Assembly (NCBI RefSeq): GCF_007004735.1
Contig: NZ_SSNL01000005.1
Location: forward strand, 62,001-126,000
Length of the DNA stretch: 64,000 nucleotides
Direction of reading: 5' to 3'
From: Salinigranum halophilum
Lineage (GTDB): Archaea; Halobacteriota; Halobacteria; Halobacteriales; Haloferacaceae
In this document: in pieces, positions 35,395 to 44,442 of the stretch
Layout: every line of letters begins with the position of its first letter
Numbering within the stretch: the first letter of the stretch is position 1
The notes under the pieces: generated by a model
What the model saw: only the letters and a program-made list of their open reading frames with translations
The model's database searches: none
Told to the model about the DNA's origin: nothing
Program-made: the position numbers and the translations under genes

Positions 35395-35640
35395 ATGTCG
35401 AAAGTCGAACTCTCGCTGCCCGACCGAATCGACAGTGACATTCGCCGACTCGTCGAACAGGGCGAGTTCGTCAATCGCGACCAGGCCGTCGAGGAACTCC
35501 TCTCGATGGGGATGTCCGCGTACAACACCACGAACACGGACGACACCCAGGGGCCGGAGGACACCCTCTTCTCGCAGGCCGTCGAGGACCAGCAGGACCC
35601 CGCCGCGCGCACCGACACGGGCGACGACTACTCCTTCTGA
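35395..35640 (+). CDS. Ribbon-helix-helix (CopG-like) DNA-binding protein
   Basis: The 81-residue protein starts with a ribbon-helix-helix: strand VELSLPDR, helix DSDIRRLVEQGEF, turn, and helix RDQAVEELLSMGM. The rest is an acidic tail. It is a small haloarchaeal CopG-family regulator of unknown targets. The ATG lies 28 nt after TTTATC (35363-35368), so the message is leaderless. Confidence 0.75.
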   Translation: MSKVELSLPDRIDSDIRRLVEQGEFVNRDQAVEELLSMGMSAYNTTNTDDTQGPEDTLFSQAVEDQQDPAARTDTGDDYSF

Positions 35641-35757
35641 GTCGGGGCTCCGTCTGCGTCGAGCCGTCGAGCGCAGCCGTCGGCACCGACGCCCACTGCT
35701 CGCGCGCCCGACCCGGGCGCTCGACCCCACGCGTAGAAGGTCCCGGCCGACGGACTC

Positions 35758-36390
35758 ATGCCTCAGTGCTCCCTCCGTTCGGTTGTGCAGCCCGTCCTCT
35801 CCGAGACGGAACGACAGCGGTTCGACGAGCGACCCGACACGACGTTCTACGACAGCCCCCGATTCGTCACGCACGCCGACGACGCGTTCCTCGCACGGCT
35901 GACCGACTGCTACGCGGAGGTACTCACTCCCGGCGACCGCGTCCTCGACGCGATGAGCAGCTGGGTGTCGCACCTGCCCGACGAGTCGTACGAGGTGGTC
36001 GGGCACGGCCTCAACCGCGAGGAACTCGCCGCGAACGACCGCCTCGACGAGTGGGTCGTCCAGGACCTCAACCGCGACCAGACCCTCCCGTTCGCCGAGG
36101 GCCAGTTCGACGCCGTCCTGTGTGCGCTCTCCGTTCAGTACCTGCAGTACCCCGGGCGCGTGTTCGCCGAGTTCCGCCGGGTGCTCGAGGACGGTGGCGT
36201 CCTGGTCGTGAGCTTCTCGAACCGGCTGTTCCCGACGAAGGCCGTCCGGGCGTGGCGTACCGCGTCGATGGCGGGACGCGTCGACCTGCTCCACCGGGCG
36301 CTCGACGCCGCGGGCGGCTTCGAAACGCGTGACGTGCGCCGAGAGCCGGGGACGGACCCGTTCTACGCGGTCGTCGCACACGCGACCTGA
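35758..36390 (+). CDS. SAM-dependent methyltransferase family protein
   Basis: The 210-residue class I methyltransferase-like protein has motif I region RVLDAMSSWVSHLP (near 62), an acidic strand region, a motif IV-like PFAEGQFDAVLCALSVQYLQ (near 110) and RVLEDGGVLVVSFSNR (near 141). The glycine-rich loop of motif I is changed (MSSW in place of GxGxG), so activity is uncertain. Substrate unknown. Confidence 0.75.
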   Translation: MPQCSLRSVVQPVLSETERQRFDERPDTTFYDSPRFVTHADDAFLARLTDCYAEVLTPGDRVLDAMSSWVSHLPDESYEVVGHGLNREELAANDRLDEWVVQDLNRDQTLPFAEGQFDAVLCALSVQYLQYPGRVFAEFRRVLEDGGVLVVSFSNRLFPTKAVRAWRTASMAGRVDLLHRALDAAGGFETRDVRREPGTDPFYAVVAHAT

Positions 36391-36522
36391 CGGGCCACCC
36401 GTTCGTTCGAACGGAGACGGGGAGCGAGTCGAGGGTCCGCCACGCTCGGTCACGACCGGACTGCGTCCGTGTGGTCGACTCGGCGGAGGGGAGAGAGAAC
36501 CGCCGCAAGGGTACCCCGTGGC

Positions 36523-37254
36523 CTACAGTCCGAGGTAGAGGTTCATCAGTTCGTCCTCGTCGGCGAGGTCGGTCGGCTCGCCGTGGAACTGCACCTCGCC
36601 CTCGGCGAAGATGTAGACGTAGTCGGTGATGCGGAGCGCTGCGGAGACGTTCTGCTCGACGAGGACGACGCGGGCACCCCTGTCGACGAGCGTCGTGACG
36701 AGGTCGAACGCGTCGTCGACTAGTTGGGGCGCGAGGCCCGCCGACGGTTCGTCGAGCAGGTAGGTGTCCGCCCCGGACATCATCGCCCGACCCAGACTGA
36801 CCATCATCTGCTGACCGCCCGAGAGGTTCCGCGCCTTGTCCCCCATCTTGTCTTCGAGCACGGGAAACGCGTCGAGGACCTCCTCGACGCGCCGCTCGAC
36901 CGTCTCGCCGTCGCCGACCGTGAAGGCACCGACGCGGAGGTTCTCCTCGACCGAGAGGCTGTCGAAGACGCCACCACCCTGCGGGAGCGTCGCGATGCCG
37001 TTCGTGACAGTCTCTTCGGGCGGCCTACCGGTCAGGTCGACGTCGCCGTACCGGACACGTCCCGACCAGACCGGGACGACCCCGTTCACCGCCTTCAAGA
37101 ACGTGGACTTGCCGGAGCCGTTCGGCCCGAAGATGGAGGTGACCCCCTCGCGGTTCTCGAAGGAGATGCCGTGGAGGACCTCCTGGTCGTCGTAGCCGGT
37201 GACGACGTCCTCCGCGACCAGCGTCGACGGGCCGGCGTTGGCGTCGGGACTCAT
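36523..37254 (-). CDS. livF: ABC transporter ATP-binding protein LivF-like
   Basis: The 243-residue ATPase of a branched-chain amino acid type ABC importer. Walker A is FGPNGSGKST (near 41), signature LSGGQQ, Walker B DTYLLDEPSAGLAP, switch His region replaced by VEQN. Its ATG overlaps the livG stop by 4 nt (ATGA), the last of a string of such overlaps. Confidence 0.9.
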   Translation of the reverse strand: MSPDANAGPSTLVAEDVVTGYDDQEVLHGISFENREGVTSIFGPNGSGKSTFLKAVNGVVPVWSGRVRYGDVDLTGRPPEETVTNGIATLPQGGGVFDSLSVEENLRVGAFTVGDGETVERRVEEVLDAFPVLEDKMGDKARNLSGGQQMMVSLGRAMMSGADTYLLDEPSAGLAPQLVDDAFDLVTTLVDRGARVVLVEQNVSAALRITDYVYIFAEGEVQFHGEPTDLADEDELMNLYLGL

Positions 37255-37991
37255 ATCGGGAGTCCCTCGTCGTCCGCGGTGGTTCCGAGGTACGCCTGGC
37301 GAACCTGTTTGTCCTGTCTGACCTCGTCGAACGTCCCCTCGGCGATGAGCGCGCCCTGGTCGAACACCGAGACGGTGTCGACGATCGACCGGATGACGCT
37401 CATGTCGTGTTCGACGACGACGAACGAGGTTCCCTCTTCGTTGAGCTCGCGGATGTGGTCCATGATTCGCTCCTGTAACGCCGGGTTGACGCCCGCGGCA
37501 GGTTCGTCCAGCATGATCACCTTCGGGTCCAGCATCAGGACCCGCGCCAGTTCGAGCAGTTTCTGCTGACCGCCGCTCATGCCGCTCGCCTGGTTCTCCG
37601 CGACGTGGTCGATGTCGAGGAACGCCAGAATCTCGTCGGCTCGGGCCCGTTTGTCGAAGTCGGCTGTCGTCTGGACGGCCAGCATGTTCTGCCGGACGGT
37701 CATGTTCTCGAACGGCGAGACGATCTGGAACGTTCGGCCGAGACCCCGACGAGCGATCTTGTGGGGTTTCCACCCCGTGATGTCGGTCCCGTCGAAGGTG
37801 ACCGACCCGCCGTCGGGCTGGTAGAACCCGGTGACGGTGTTGAAGAACGTCGTCTTGCCGCTCCCGTTCGGGCCGATGATGCCTCTGATCTCGCCGCGTG
37901 GTACCGACAGCGAGATGCCGTCGTTCGCCCGGAGCGCCCCGAACGTCTTGGTCAACGCCTCCGTCCGAAGGATGATGTCTGAATCGCTCAT
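37251..37991 (-). CDS. livG: ABC transporter ATP-binding protein LivG-like
   Basis: The 246-residue ATPase has Walker A GPNGSGKTT (near 42), Q-loop region TFQIVSPF, signature MSGGQQ, Walker B VIMLDEPAAGVNP, and VVEHDM switch histidine. It pairs with LivF to power uptake through LivHM. Start at 37991 overlaps livM by 4 nt. Confidence 0.92.
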   Translation of the reverse strand: MSDSDIILRTEALTKTFGALRANDGISLSVPRGEIRGIIGPNGSGKTTFFNTVTGFYQPDGGSVTFDGTDITGWKPHKIARRGLGRTFQIVSPFENMTVRQNMLAVQTTADFDKRARADEILAFLDIDHVAENQASGMSGGQQKLLELARVLMLDPKVIMLDEPAAGVNPALQERIMDHIRELNEEGTSFVVVEHDMSVIRSIVDTVSVFDQGALIAEGTFDEVRQDKQVRQAYLGTTADDEGLPI

Positions 37992-39022
37992 AGGAGGTCG
38001 AATTTCTCCGCGAGTTCGCGAGCGTTGTTTCGGATGTCGGTGCTGTCGACTTCGCCGCGCAGGAGCCCCACGACGCCGCTCGGCGCGAACAGGACGACGA
38101 ACATGATGAGGACGCCGATGAGCGGGAGGTAGATGGTCGACTGGCCGAGGAACACCGACGAGAGGCGCTGGAGCAAGAAGACGAGGACCCCGCCGATGAC
38201 GGGGCCGGCGATGGTTCCCAGCCCGCCCAGAAGCGCCATGATCACCATCTGGTCGGTGATGATCGCCGCCAGCACGTCGTTCGGGTGGATGAACGTGATG
38301 AAGTACGCGTGGACGCTGCCGAAGAGCGCCGCGACCGCACACGACAGCACGTACACCTGTCGCTTGACCCGGGTGGTGTCGATACCGAGCGACTCGGCGG
38401 CGTCCTCGTCGTCGCGGAGCGCCTTCACGCGGAACCCGAACTTGCTGCGTTCGAAGAGGACGTACGACACGGCGATCGTCGCGAGACACAGTATCAACAT
38501 GAGGTAGTAGAACAGCGTCGTCGAGAGCTCACCGACCGGGAGACCGAAGCTGGCCGCGGTGGTCGGCAGGCTGAGTCCGAACGTGCCGCCGGTGATGTCG
38601 AGGTTGAGCGCCAACTGCTTGAACGCCTCCGCGAGCGCCCAGGTGGCGATGGCGAAGTACGCCCCGGTCAGTCGGAGCGTCGGGACGGCGACGAGGTACG
38701 CGATGACGGCGGCCGCGGCGGCCGCGACCACGAAGCCCGCGAGAAACGGGAGTTCGAACGAGACCATCACGGCGCCGGTGGCGAACGCACCGATGCCGAA
38801 GTACGCCCCGTGTCCGAAGTCGAGGTAGCCGGCGTAGCCGCCGATCATGTTCCACGACTGTGCGAGTCCGATCCACATGAGCGCGCCCAGTCCGATGCGG
38901 GTCCAGAACGCGTCGAGGGCCATCGGGAGTGCGACCAGCACGACGACCCCGACGAGTGCGACGAGCCAGACCGGGACTGACCCGAACCGCGTCGAGAGGA
39001 CGTCGGTCGTCCGCTCGCTCAT
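37988..39022 (-). CDS. livM: ABC transporter permease LivM-like
   Basis: The 344-residue membrane permease has about ten hydrophobic helices and the LivM signature GGYAGYLDFGHGAYFGIGAF near residue 63, plus the EAA-like loop ALRDDEDAAESLGID near 200. The ATG at 39022 overlaps livH's stop by 4 nt, so it is preferred to the ATG at 39031. Confidence 0.92.
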   Translation of the reverse strand: MSERTTDVLSTRFGSVPVWLVALVGVVVLVALPMALDAFWTRIGLGALMWIGLAQSWNMIGGYAGYLDFGHGAYFGIGAFATGAVMVSFELPFLAGFVVAAAAAAVIAYLVAVPTLRLTGAYFAIATWALAEAFKQLALNLDITGGTFGLSLPTTAASFGLPVGELSTTLFYYLMLILCLATIAVSYVLFERSKFGFRVKALRDDEDAAESLGIDTTRVKRQVYVLSCAVAALFGSVHAYFITFIHPNDVLAAIITDQMVIMALLGGLGTIAGPVIGGVLVFLLQRLSSVFLGQSTIYLPLIGVLIMFVVLFAPSGVVGLLRGEVDSTDIRNNARELAEKFDLL

Positions 39023-39912
39023 GATGCCCACTCTCCCTTCCCGAGGATGCCGGCCGGAGAGACGAGGAGCACGGCGTAGATGAGCGCGAACAGCACGAGC
39101 AGGACGACCTGGCTACTCGCGTACACCGCCGTCAGCGACTGAGCCAGGCCCAACACGATTCCACTGAGAATCACGCCGGGGAGGTAGCCCATCCCGGCGA
39201 GAACGACCATGAAGAACGCGAAGGCGGTGTACTGCAGCCCCATGCCGGGGTTGGCCGTGAACACCATCCCGATGAACACGCCGGCAGCCGCCGTCAACGC
39301 GGCGTAACTCCCGTAGGCGATGGACTGGTACCGGTTGATCTTGATGCCCATCAGGCGAGCGTTCGTGCGGTCCTCGGCGATGGCACGGATCGCCATCCCG
39401 CCTTTGGTGTTGTAGAGGTAGTACATGAACACCACGAGGGCGACGACGCCGAAGACGGCAGTCGCGGCGCGAACGTACGGGAAGATGCCCACGCCCGGAA
39501 CCGTGAGGCTCCCCTGGAGCAGCGACGACGGAACGTCGCGGTTGTTCGGGCCCAGGAGCGTGAGGACGGAGCCCCGGAAGAACGTCGCCAGTCCGAAGGT
39601 GAACACGAGCCCCATCAGCAACGGCTGCGGCCGGTCACCTGTCGTGACGTGGTGGATGAGCGGCTGGACGAGGAAGCCAACGACGAAGAACGCGACGAGG
39701 ACCAGGGGGATGACGAAGACACCCTCGGAGCCGAGCATGGGGGCGACGAGCCCACCGATGATGGCACCGAGCATCACGTACTCGCCGACGGCGAAGTCGA
39801 CGACCTCGAGCACGCCGAACGCCAGCGAGAAGCCGACGCCGACGGTGACGTAGATGCCGCCGAGCAGCAGGCCGTTGACGACCGTCTGAATCAGCAGTCC
39901 CGTCTCGACCAT
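39019..39912 (-). CDS. livH: ABC transporter permease LivH-like
   Basis: The 297-residue permease has eight or so membrane helices, the N-terminal QTVVNGLLLGGIYVTVGVG typical of LivH, and the cytoplasmic coupling loop RAIAEDRTNARLMGI near residue 178. It starts 6 nt after the binding-protein gene's stop and ends overlapping livM. Confidence 0.92.
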   Translation of the reverse strand: MVETGLLIQTVVNGLLLGGIYVTVGVGFSLAFGVLEVVDFAVGEYVMLGAIIGGLVAPMLGSEGVFVIPLVLVAFFVVGFLVQPLIHHVTTGDRPQPLLMGLVFTFGLATFFRGSVLTLLGPNNRDVPSSLLQGSLTVPGVGIFPYVRAATAVFGVVALVVFMYYLYNTKGGMAIRAIAEDRTNARLMGIKINRYQSIAYGSYAALTAAAGVFIGMVFTANPGMGLQYTAFAFFMVVLAGMGYLPGVILSGIVLGLAQSLTAVYASSQVVLLVLFALIYAVLLVSPAGILGKGEWAS

Positions 39913-39918
39913 CGCTCG

Positions 39919-41301
39919 TTACCGCTCACTCCAGCTCGGAATCGGGTACGTCGCCTCGTCGACTGCCTCGCCTTCCGGTCCGACGATCTTCGGAGAGCCG
40001 TCGTCGGCGAGTTGGATGAGGAGCGAGGTCGTGTTGACGTTGTTGTGGTAGTACTCGCCCTCGGTCTCGAACTGCACGTCGCCGTAGAACGTGTTGACCT
40101 CGATGTCCTCGAGGATAGAGATGAGTTCGTCCTTGTCGTCCTGCGAGAGCGGCGGCGCGGAGCCGAGCTGTTTGAACGCCTCCTGAAAGACGATACCCGC
40201 GGCGGTCGACCCGGCCTGCGTGTAGTCCGGCGCGCTGCCGTAGGCGGCCTGTGCGGCGTCGGCGTAGGCGCTCGGCGAGTCGAACAGTGCGCCGCCGGAG
40301 CGGTCGGCGCTCGGGAGCCAGACGGTCGCACCGAACGTGTGGGCCGCACCCGCACCCGCGCCGTCTTTGTAGCTCCCCGTGTTGACGCCGTAGTGCATCA
40401 TGAAGCCGTTCGGCGAGTAGTCGAACTGCTCGGCGGCGTTCATGAGGTTGACGTGGCTCCCGATGTGTCCGCCGTGGAGGTGGAGGTCCGGCTCGGCGCT
40501 CTTCGCCTGGGAGACGACGTTCGCGTAGTCGGCCCCGCGCGGGAAGAGCTGGAAGTCGAGGACCTCGACGCCGGCGTTCTCGGCCGCCGTCCGCATCGCC
40601 TCCGCCGTGCTCTTCGAGAAGGGTTCGTTCACCCCGGTGATGTAGACCGATTCGGCGTTCGGGTCGAGGTTCAACAGCGCCTCCCCGGTTTCGCTGGCGA
40701 TGATCGAAACCGTCGGAATCGTCCCGAACGAGTACTCGAACTGCTGTTGCCAGATCTGCGGGGACTCCGCGCTGCCCGTGATGTGCGGCATGGCGTTCTG
40801 CTCCATGATCGGACAGACGGCCAGCGTGACGTTGCTGGAGTAGGGGCCGAGCACGGCGTCGACGTTCTCGTTCGAGATCATCCGCGAGGCGGCGTCGGCG
40901 CCGGAACTGGGCTTCGACTGGGCGTCGGCGTAGACGATTTCGACGTCGTACGACTCCCCACCGACCTCGATACCGCCGTTCTGGTTGACGGTGTCTGCCC
41001 AGAGGTCGTACCCGCGCTTGGTGACGCCACCGCCGAAGCGGAGGTCGCCGGACAGCGACGTGACCGCACCCAGTTTGAACCGGTCACGGCCGCCGTCGGC
41101 GCTTCCAGTCGAACCGCCGGTTCCGCTCTCACTGGTGGACCCCCCGTCCGAACCGCCAGCGCCACCGGAGCCGCCGTCACCACCGGAGCCGCTGCCAGAG
41201 CCGCCACTGCCGGAACAGCCCGCGAGTCCGACCGCGATCGCACCTGCTCCCGCCCGTTTCAGGAACCGCCGACGCGACTTGTTCTTGTGGTGGTCTGTCA
41301 T
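39919..41301 (-). CDS. livJ: ABC transporter substrate-binding lipoprotein LivJ-like
   Basis: The 460-residue protein has a twin-arginine signal (SRRRFLKRAG) and lipobox VGLAGCSG, then a Gly/Ser-rich linker, so it is anchored to the membrane outside. The Leu/Ile/Val-binding type fold is seen in LGAVTSLSGDLRFGGGVTKRGYDLW and YGVNTGSYKDGA. The amide or amino acid bound is not clear from sequence. It heads the livJHMGF operon. Confidence 0.9.
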   Translation of the reverse strand: MTDHHKNKSRRRFLKRAGAGAIAVGLAGCSGSGGSGSGSGGDGGSGGAGGSDGGSTSESGTGGSTGSADGGRDRFKLGAVTSLSGDLRFGGGVTKRGYDLWADTVNQNGGIEVGGESYDVEIVYADAQSKPSSGADAASRMISNENVDAVLGPYSSNVTLAVCPIMEQNAMPHITGSAESPQIWQQQFEYSFGTIPTVSIIASETGEALLNLDPNAESVYITGVNEPFSKSTAEAMRTAAENAGVEVLDFQLFPRGADYANVVSQAKSAEPDLHLHGGHIGSHVNLMNAAEQFDYSPNGFMMHYGVNTGSYKDGAGAGAAHTFGATVWLPSADRSGGALFDSPSAYADAAQAAYGSAPDYTQAGSTAAGIVFQEAFKQLGSAPPLSQDDKDELISILEDIEVNTFYGDVQFETEGEYYHNNVNTTSLLIQLADDGSPKIVGPEGEAVDEATYPIPSWSER

Positions 41302-41349
41302 ACCATGAAAATGGTATATAGTCCCCCACTTAATGGTTTGGTATATAAT
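41301..41349 (-). promoter_or_regulatory. liv operon promoter with inverted repeat
   Basis: TACCAT-GAAA-ATGGTA (41301-41316) forms a perfect 6-bp inverted repeat touching the livJ start codon, and two GTATATA TATA-like boxes lie at 41314 and 41341. The distal box predicts initiation at about 41318, placing the repeat in the short leader, where a repressor or RNA hairpin could act. Confidence 0.45.
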
Positions 41350-41606
41350 GTCGTAGAGGTGTAGTACGGTATAAATCTTCGAAATAATAACTATCATCTT
41401 AAAAAATCGTAGATTCGTCCCGACGTGGGACGTGCTGGCGAGTCACGGCGCAGTTGTGTGTCTCCGTCGTCGAGGGTTACGAGAGACGCGCTGGCCGAGT
41501 CCGAAGAACGCGAGAGCGGGTCCGTGACCGGCCGGGCGCGCCCCCGTGCGCTCGCTCGACGCGGATATGGGACGGAAGGGAACGTCGATTCGAGCGCCGC
41601 AGCGTC
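41350..41606. other. Intergenic region between liv and the DUF502 gene
   Basis: AT-rich up to about 41410, then GC-rich without coding periodicity. The only signals seen are the liv promoter on its left side; no RNA gene recognised. Confidence 0.5.
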
Positions 41607-42461
41607 TCACTCGCGTCTGGAGCCGTCCTCGGCCGACTCCTCGCCCGTGACGGAGCGCTCGGAGAGCACCGTCGGCTGGAGCGTCTCGAGGTCGGTCGCT
41701 TCCTTGAGGTCGCCCATCGAGGGGACCTCCGTCTGGTCGGCCTCGCCGCCGGTGGCGACGCCGCTCGTCAGGATGCTCCGGATGCCCTCCTCGATGGTCA
41801 TGTCGACGTCGCACACGCGGTCGCTGGGGACGTGTGCGAGAAAGCCCCCGGTGACCGGGTTCGGTGCCATCGGGAGGAACATCGTGACCATCTCCTCGTT
41901 TCCGGTCGCCTCGTTCACCGAGTCGGGCGACGGGCCGGTCTCGAAGCCGAGGACGTACAGGCCCTCACCGAGACACTCGACCAGTTTGACCTCCTTGAAG
42001 TCGTCTGCCCCCTGGTCGAGCATCGCGTCGCTCATCCGCCGGAAACTCCCGTACACGGTTCCGACACCCGGAATCGAGGTGATGGCGAGGTCGACGTAGT
42101 CGATGACCATCTCGCCGTAGCGGTTGTGTCCGACCGTCCCGACCGCCACGACCACGCCGAGAAGGACGACGACCGTGATGAGTTCGGTGTAGAAGTCGGT
42201 CACCGTCGAGTACAGCCCCGTCTCGACCATGAATCGCGCGACCCCCGCGTCCGACAGGCGCTCGATGACCCCCGCCCACTGGAGGATGTCGATAACGGGC
42301 CCGAGGGCGTCCGTTATCAGGTCGAGCGTCATGTTGATGAGGTAGACCGTGATGACGATGGGGATGAGGATGGTGAAGCCGGTGAGCAGTACCTCGAGCG
42401 CGGTCTCGTAGACGCTCTTGCCCGCCTCGACGGGTTTCGAAGCCGTGTCGTCGCCCGTCAC
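41607..42461 (-). CDS. DUF502 family membrane protein
   Basis: The 284-residue protein has two N-terminal hydrophobic segments (about 20-45 and 90-112), then the DUF502 core NRYGEMVIDYVDLAITSIPG and GSFRRMSDAML, and an AHVPSDR segment near 210. Plant and bacterial homologues are membrane proteins of unclear role. The acidic tail is haloarchaeal. Confidence 0.87.
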   Translation of the reverse strand: MTGDDTASKPVEAGKSVYETALEVLLTGFTILIPIVITVYLINMTLDLITDALGPVIDILQWAGVIERLSDAGVARFMVETGLYSTVTDFYTELITVVVLLGVVVAVGTVGHNRYGEMVIDYVDLAITSIPGVGTVYGSFRRMSDAMLDQGADDFKEVKLVECLGEGLYVLGFETGPSPDSVNEATGNEEMVTMFLPMAPNPVTGGFLAHVPSDRVCDVDMTIEEGIRSILTSGVATGGEADQTEVPSMGDLKEATDLETLQPTVLSERSVTGEESAEDGSRRE

Positions 42462-42752
42462 GGCAGATCACGACCGGAACGGACTGCCGAGGATGGCGGG
42501 CGGTGCTGTGTCTCGGACCCGGCCGAGGCCGGCTGCGAGACGACCCGACTGTTCGGTGCGGCCGTCGGGGGCGGTGACCGCGTGGAGGGACCAACTCGTT
42601 CGAAACGCGCTGCGTTCTGCGTCACGGCTACTGCGTGTCGGCCGCCAGTCAAGTGTTTTGAGGTTCGTCACGGGGCGTGAGACCACGGCACGCCCGCGTG
42701 TCCGAGGGCGACCGAGCGGAGACCCCTAGCGTTCTATACCGTCACGGCGAAC

Positions 42753-43592
42753 GTGTGCGTAGTGCGACAGAACTCACGGTCGCTGGCGGTCGCACGGGCG
42801 ACAGTCGCCGTCGTGCGCGAGAAACACGTCGCCGCAGACGCGGCCGGCCTCGCGTACTACGCGTTCAGTTCGCTCGTCCCCCTCCTGGTGCTCGCGTACG
42901 CCGCACTCACGACGTTCGGCACGGCGCTGGTGCTCGCACAGGCACTCGAACTGGTGACGGGCGTCGGCGCAGGGGAGATCGAGGCGGTCATCAGTCGACT
43001 CGGCGGGGACGGCGCGGGCCGGGTTCGCGCGGTCGCGCTCGCGCTCGTCATCTCGGTCTGGAGTACACACCGGATGTTCCGCGCCGTCGACCGCATCTTC
43101 GCCGAGGTGTACGGCGTCCGGCAGGAACGGTCGCGGACGCGCCGCTTCCTCGACAGCACGCTCGTGTTGGTGACCGTCACCGTCGGCATCACGGTGATGA
43201 CGGGCCTCGGCGTCGTCCTCGCGGTGCGCGTCTCGGGACCGCTGTGGGCCGGCCTCGGGCCGGTCGTGCTGTGGCTCTCGCTCGCGGTCGTCTTCGTCCC
43301 GATGTACGTCGCGCTGTCGGGGCCGGACGTCTCGACGACCGAAATCGCCCCCGGCGCGGCGTTCGCCGCGAGCATCTGGACCGTCTCGCTCGTCGTGTTC
43401 CGCCTCTATCTCTCTACCTCCGAGACCGTCGAACTGTACGGCGTCGCCGGTGCCGTGTTGCTCGTCCTCTCGTGGCTGTACGTCGGGTCGTTCGCGCTGC
43501 TCGTCGGTGTCGTCTTAAACGCGGTCATCGCCGGCCGGGTGGAGCCCGACGAGACGTGGGTTCCAGGCGAGGCGGGTGGGACGGGCGGGTGA
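42753..43592 (+). CDS. YihY/virulence factor BrkB family membrane protein
   Basis: The 279-residue protein has six membrane helices and the family block AADAAGLAYYAFSSLVPLLV near residue 28, RIFAEVYGVRQER near 111 and SWLYVGSFALLVG near 250. Once thought to be RNase BN, the family is now considered membrane proteins of unknown function. It starts at a GTG 32 nt after an ambiguous TATA-like TCTATACC. Confidence 0.88.
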   Translation: MCVVRQNSRSLAVARATVAVVREKHVAADAAGLAYYAFSSLVPLLVLAYAALTTFGTALVLAQALELVTGVGAGEIEAVISRLGGDGAGRVRAVALALVISVWSTHRMFRAVDRIFAEVYGVRQERSRTRRFLDSTLVLVTVTVGITVMTGLGVVLAVRVSGPLWAGLGPVVLWLSLAVVFVPMYVALSGPDVSTTEIAPGAAFAASIWTVSLVVFRLYLSTSETVELYGVAGAVLLVLSWLYVGSFALLVGVVLNAVIAGRVEPDETWVPGEAGGTGG

Positions 43593-43658
43593 GCCACGCG
43601 TTCGCGCCGTGAGAATCGGAGCCCAACGGTTAAACCCCTCCCGGTGAACCGACGGGGT

Positions 43659-44417
43659 ATGCGAGCGCCTCTCCTCGCGAGCACCGGCATCGTCGCCGGC
43701 GTCCGGTACGACCTGCGGACGCTCCACGGCCTCTGGATGGCGCTGGCCTTTCCACAGTTGCGCGAATCACACCCCGTGTTGGGCCAGTGGTATCCACAGA
43801 CGACCACACAGCGGGTCACGTACCGGCTGTGGGCCGTCCTCGGCGGGCTCGGACTGCTCGTCGGCTACCCGCTCACCGTAGCAGGCTTCGCGATTCGGTT
43901 CTACGCGCGGCGCTTCGACCGGACGGCCACGCGCATCGGCGTGGTCGGGACCGTCCTCCTCGCGGTCGTGGTCTGGGGCGCGCTCGCGGCGCTCGCGCGG
44001 CTACGGTTCTCCCCGGAGGGGTTCCTCGCCGTCGCCGCCGCCGGCTCCGTCGCCGTCGTCGCCACCGTACTCGCGCTCGGGTTCGCGCGCGTCGGCGGCC
44101 GCGTGACGACGGTGCTGTTCGCCTATCCGCTCGGCGTCGTCGCCGTCTTCTTACCGCCGGTCGTCGCAGCGCTGTACTCGCCGACACTCGCCGGCGTGGT
44201 CTTTCCCGAGAGCGAGTCGCTCGCCATCTGGCTGCTCGACAACGTCCTCGTTGTCGGCGACCTCAACGCGACGCTCAGAGCACGGTTCGACCTCGTCGGC
44301 TTCGCGTACGTCGGGATGTGGAGCGGCCTCGCCGTTCCCGTCGGGTGGGTGCTCGGGATGCTGGTGACGCTCGCGAACCTGGTACGGCCGACAGCAGACG
44401 ACGACGAGACGGAATGA
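43659..44417 (+). CDS. Conserved polytopic membrane protein
   Basis: The 252-residue protein has six hydrophobic helices (about 48-72, 86-104, 113-135, 142-165, 190-210 and 225-245). No catalytic motif is visible and no family is recognised. ATG 43659 lies about 27 nt after TTAAAC, leaderless, and is preferred over GTG 43644. Confidence 0.7.
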   Translation: MRAPLLASTGIVAGVRYDLRTLHGLWMALAFPQLRESHPVLGQWYPQTTTQRVTYRLWAVLGGLGLLVGYPLTVAGFAIRFYARRFDRTATRIGVVGTVLLAVVVWGALAALARLRFSPEGFLAVAAAGSVAVVATVLALGFARVGGRVTTVLFAYPLGVVAVFLPPVVAALYSPTLAGVVFPESESLAIWLLDNVLVVGDLNATLRARFDLVGFAYVGMWSGLAVPVGWVLGMLVTLANLVRPTADDDETE

Positions 44418-44442
44418 ACGGGCGTCAGTGTCAGCGTCGGTG

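Noticed and set aside
35226-35396. A longer zinc-finger protein starting at ATG 35396 on the minus strand
   Set aside because: Its start codon would overlap the plus-strand start at 35395 (CATG), and third-position GC fades upstream of GTG 35225, so the shorter start is more likely.
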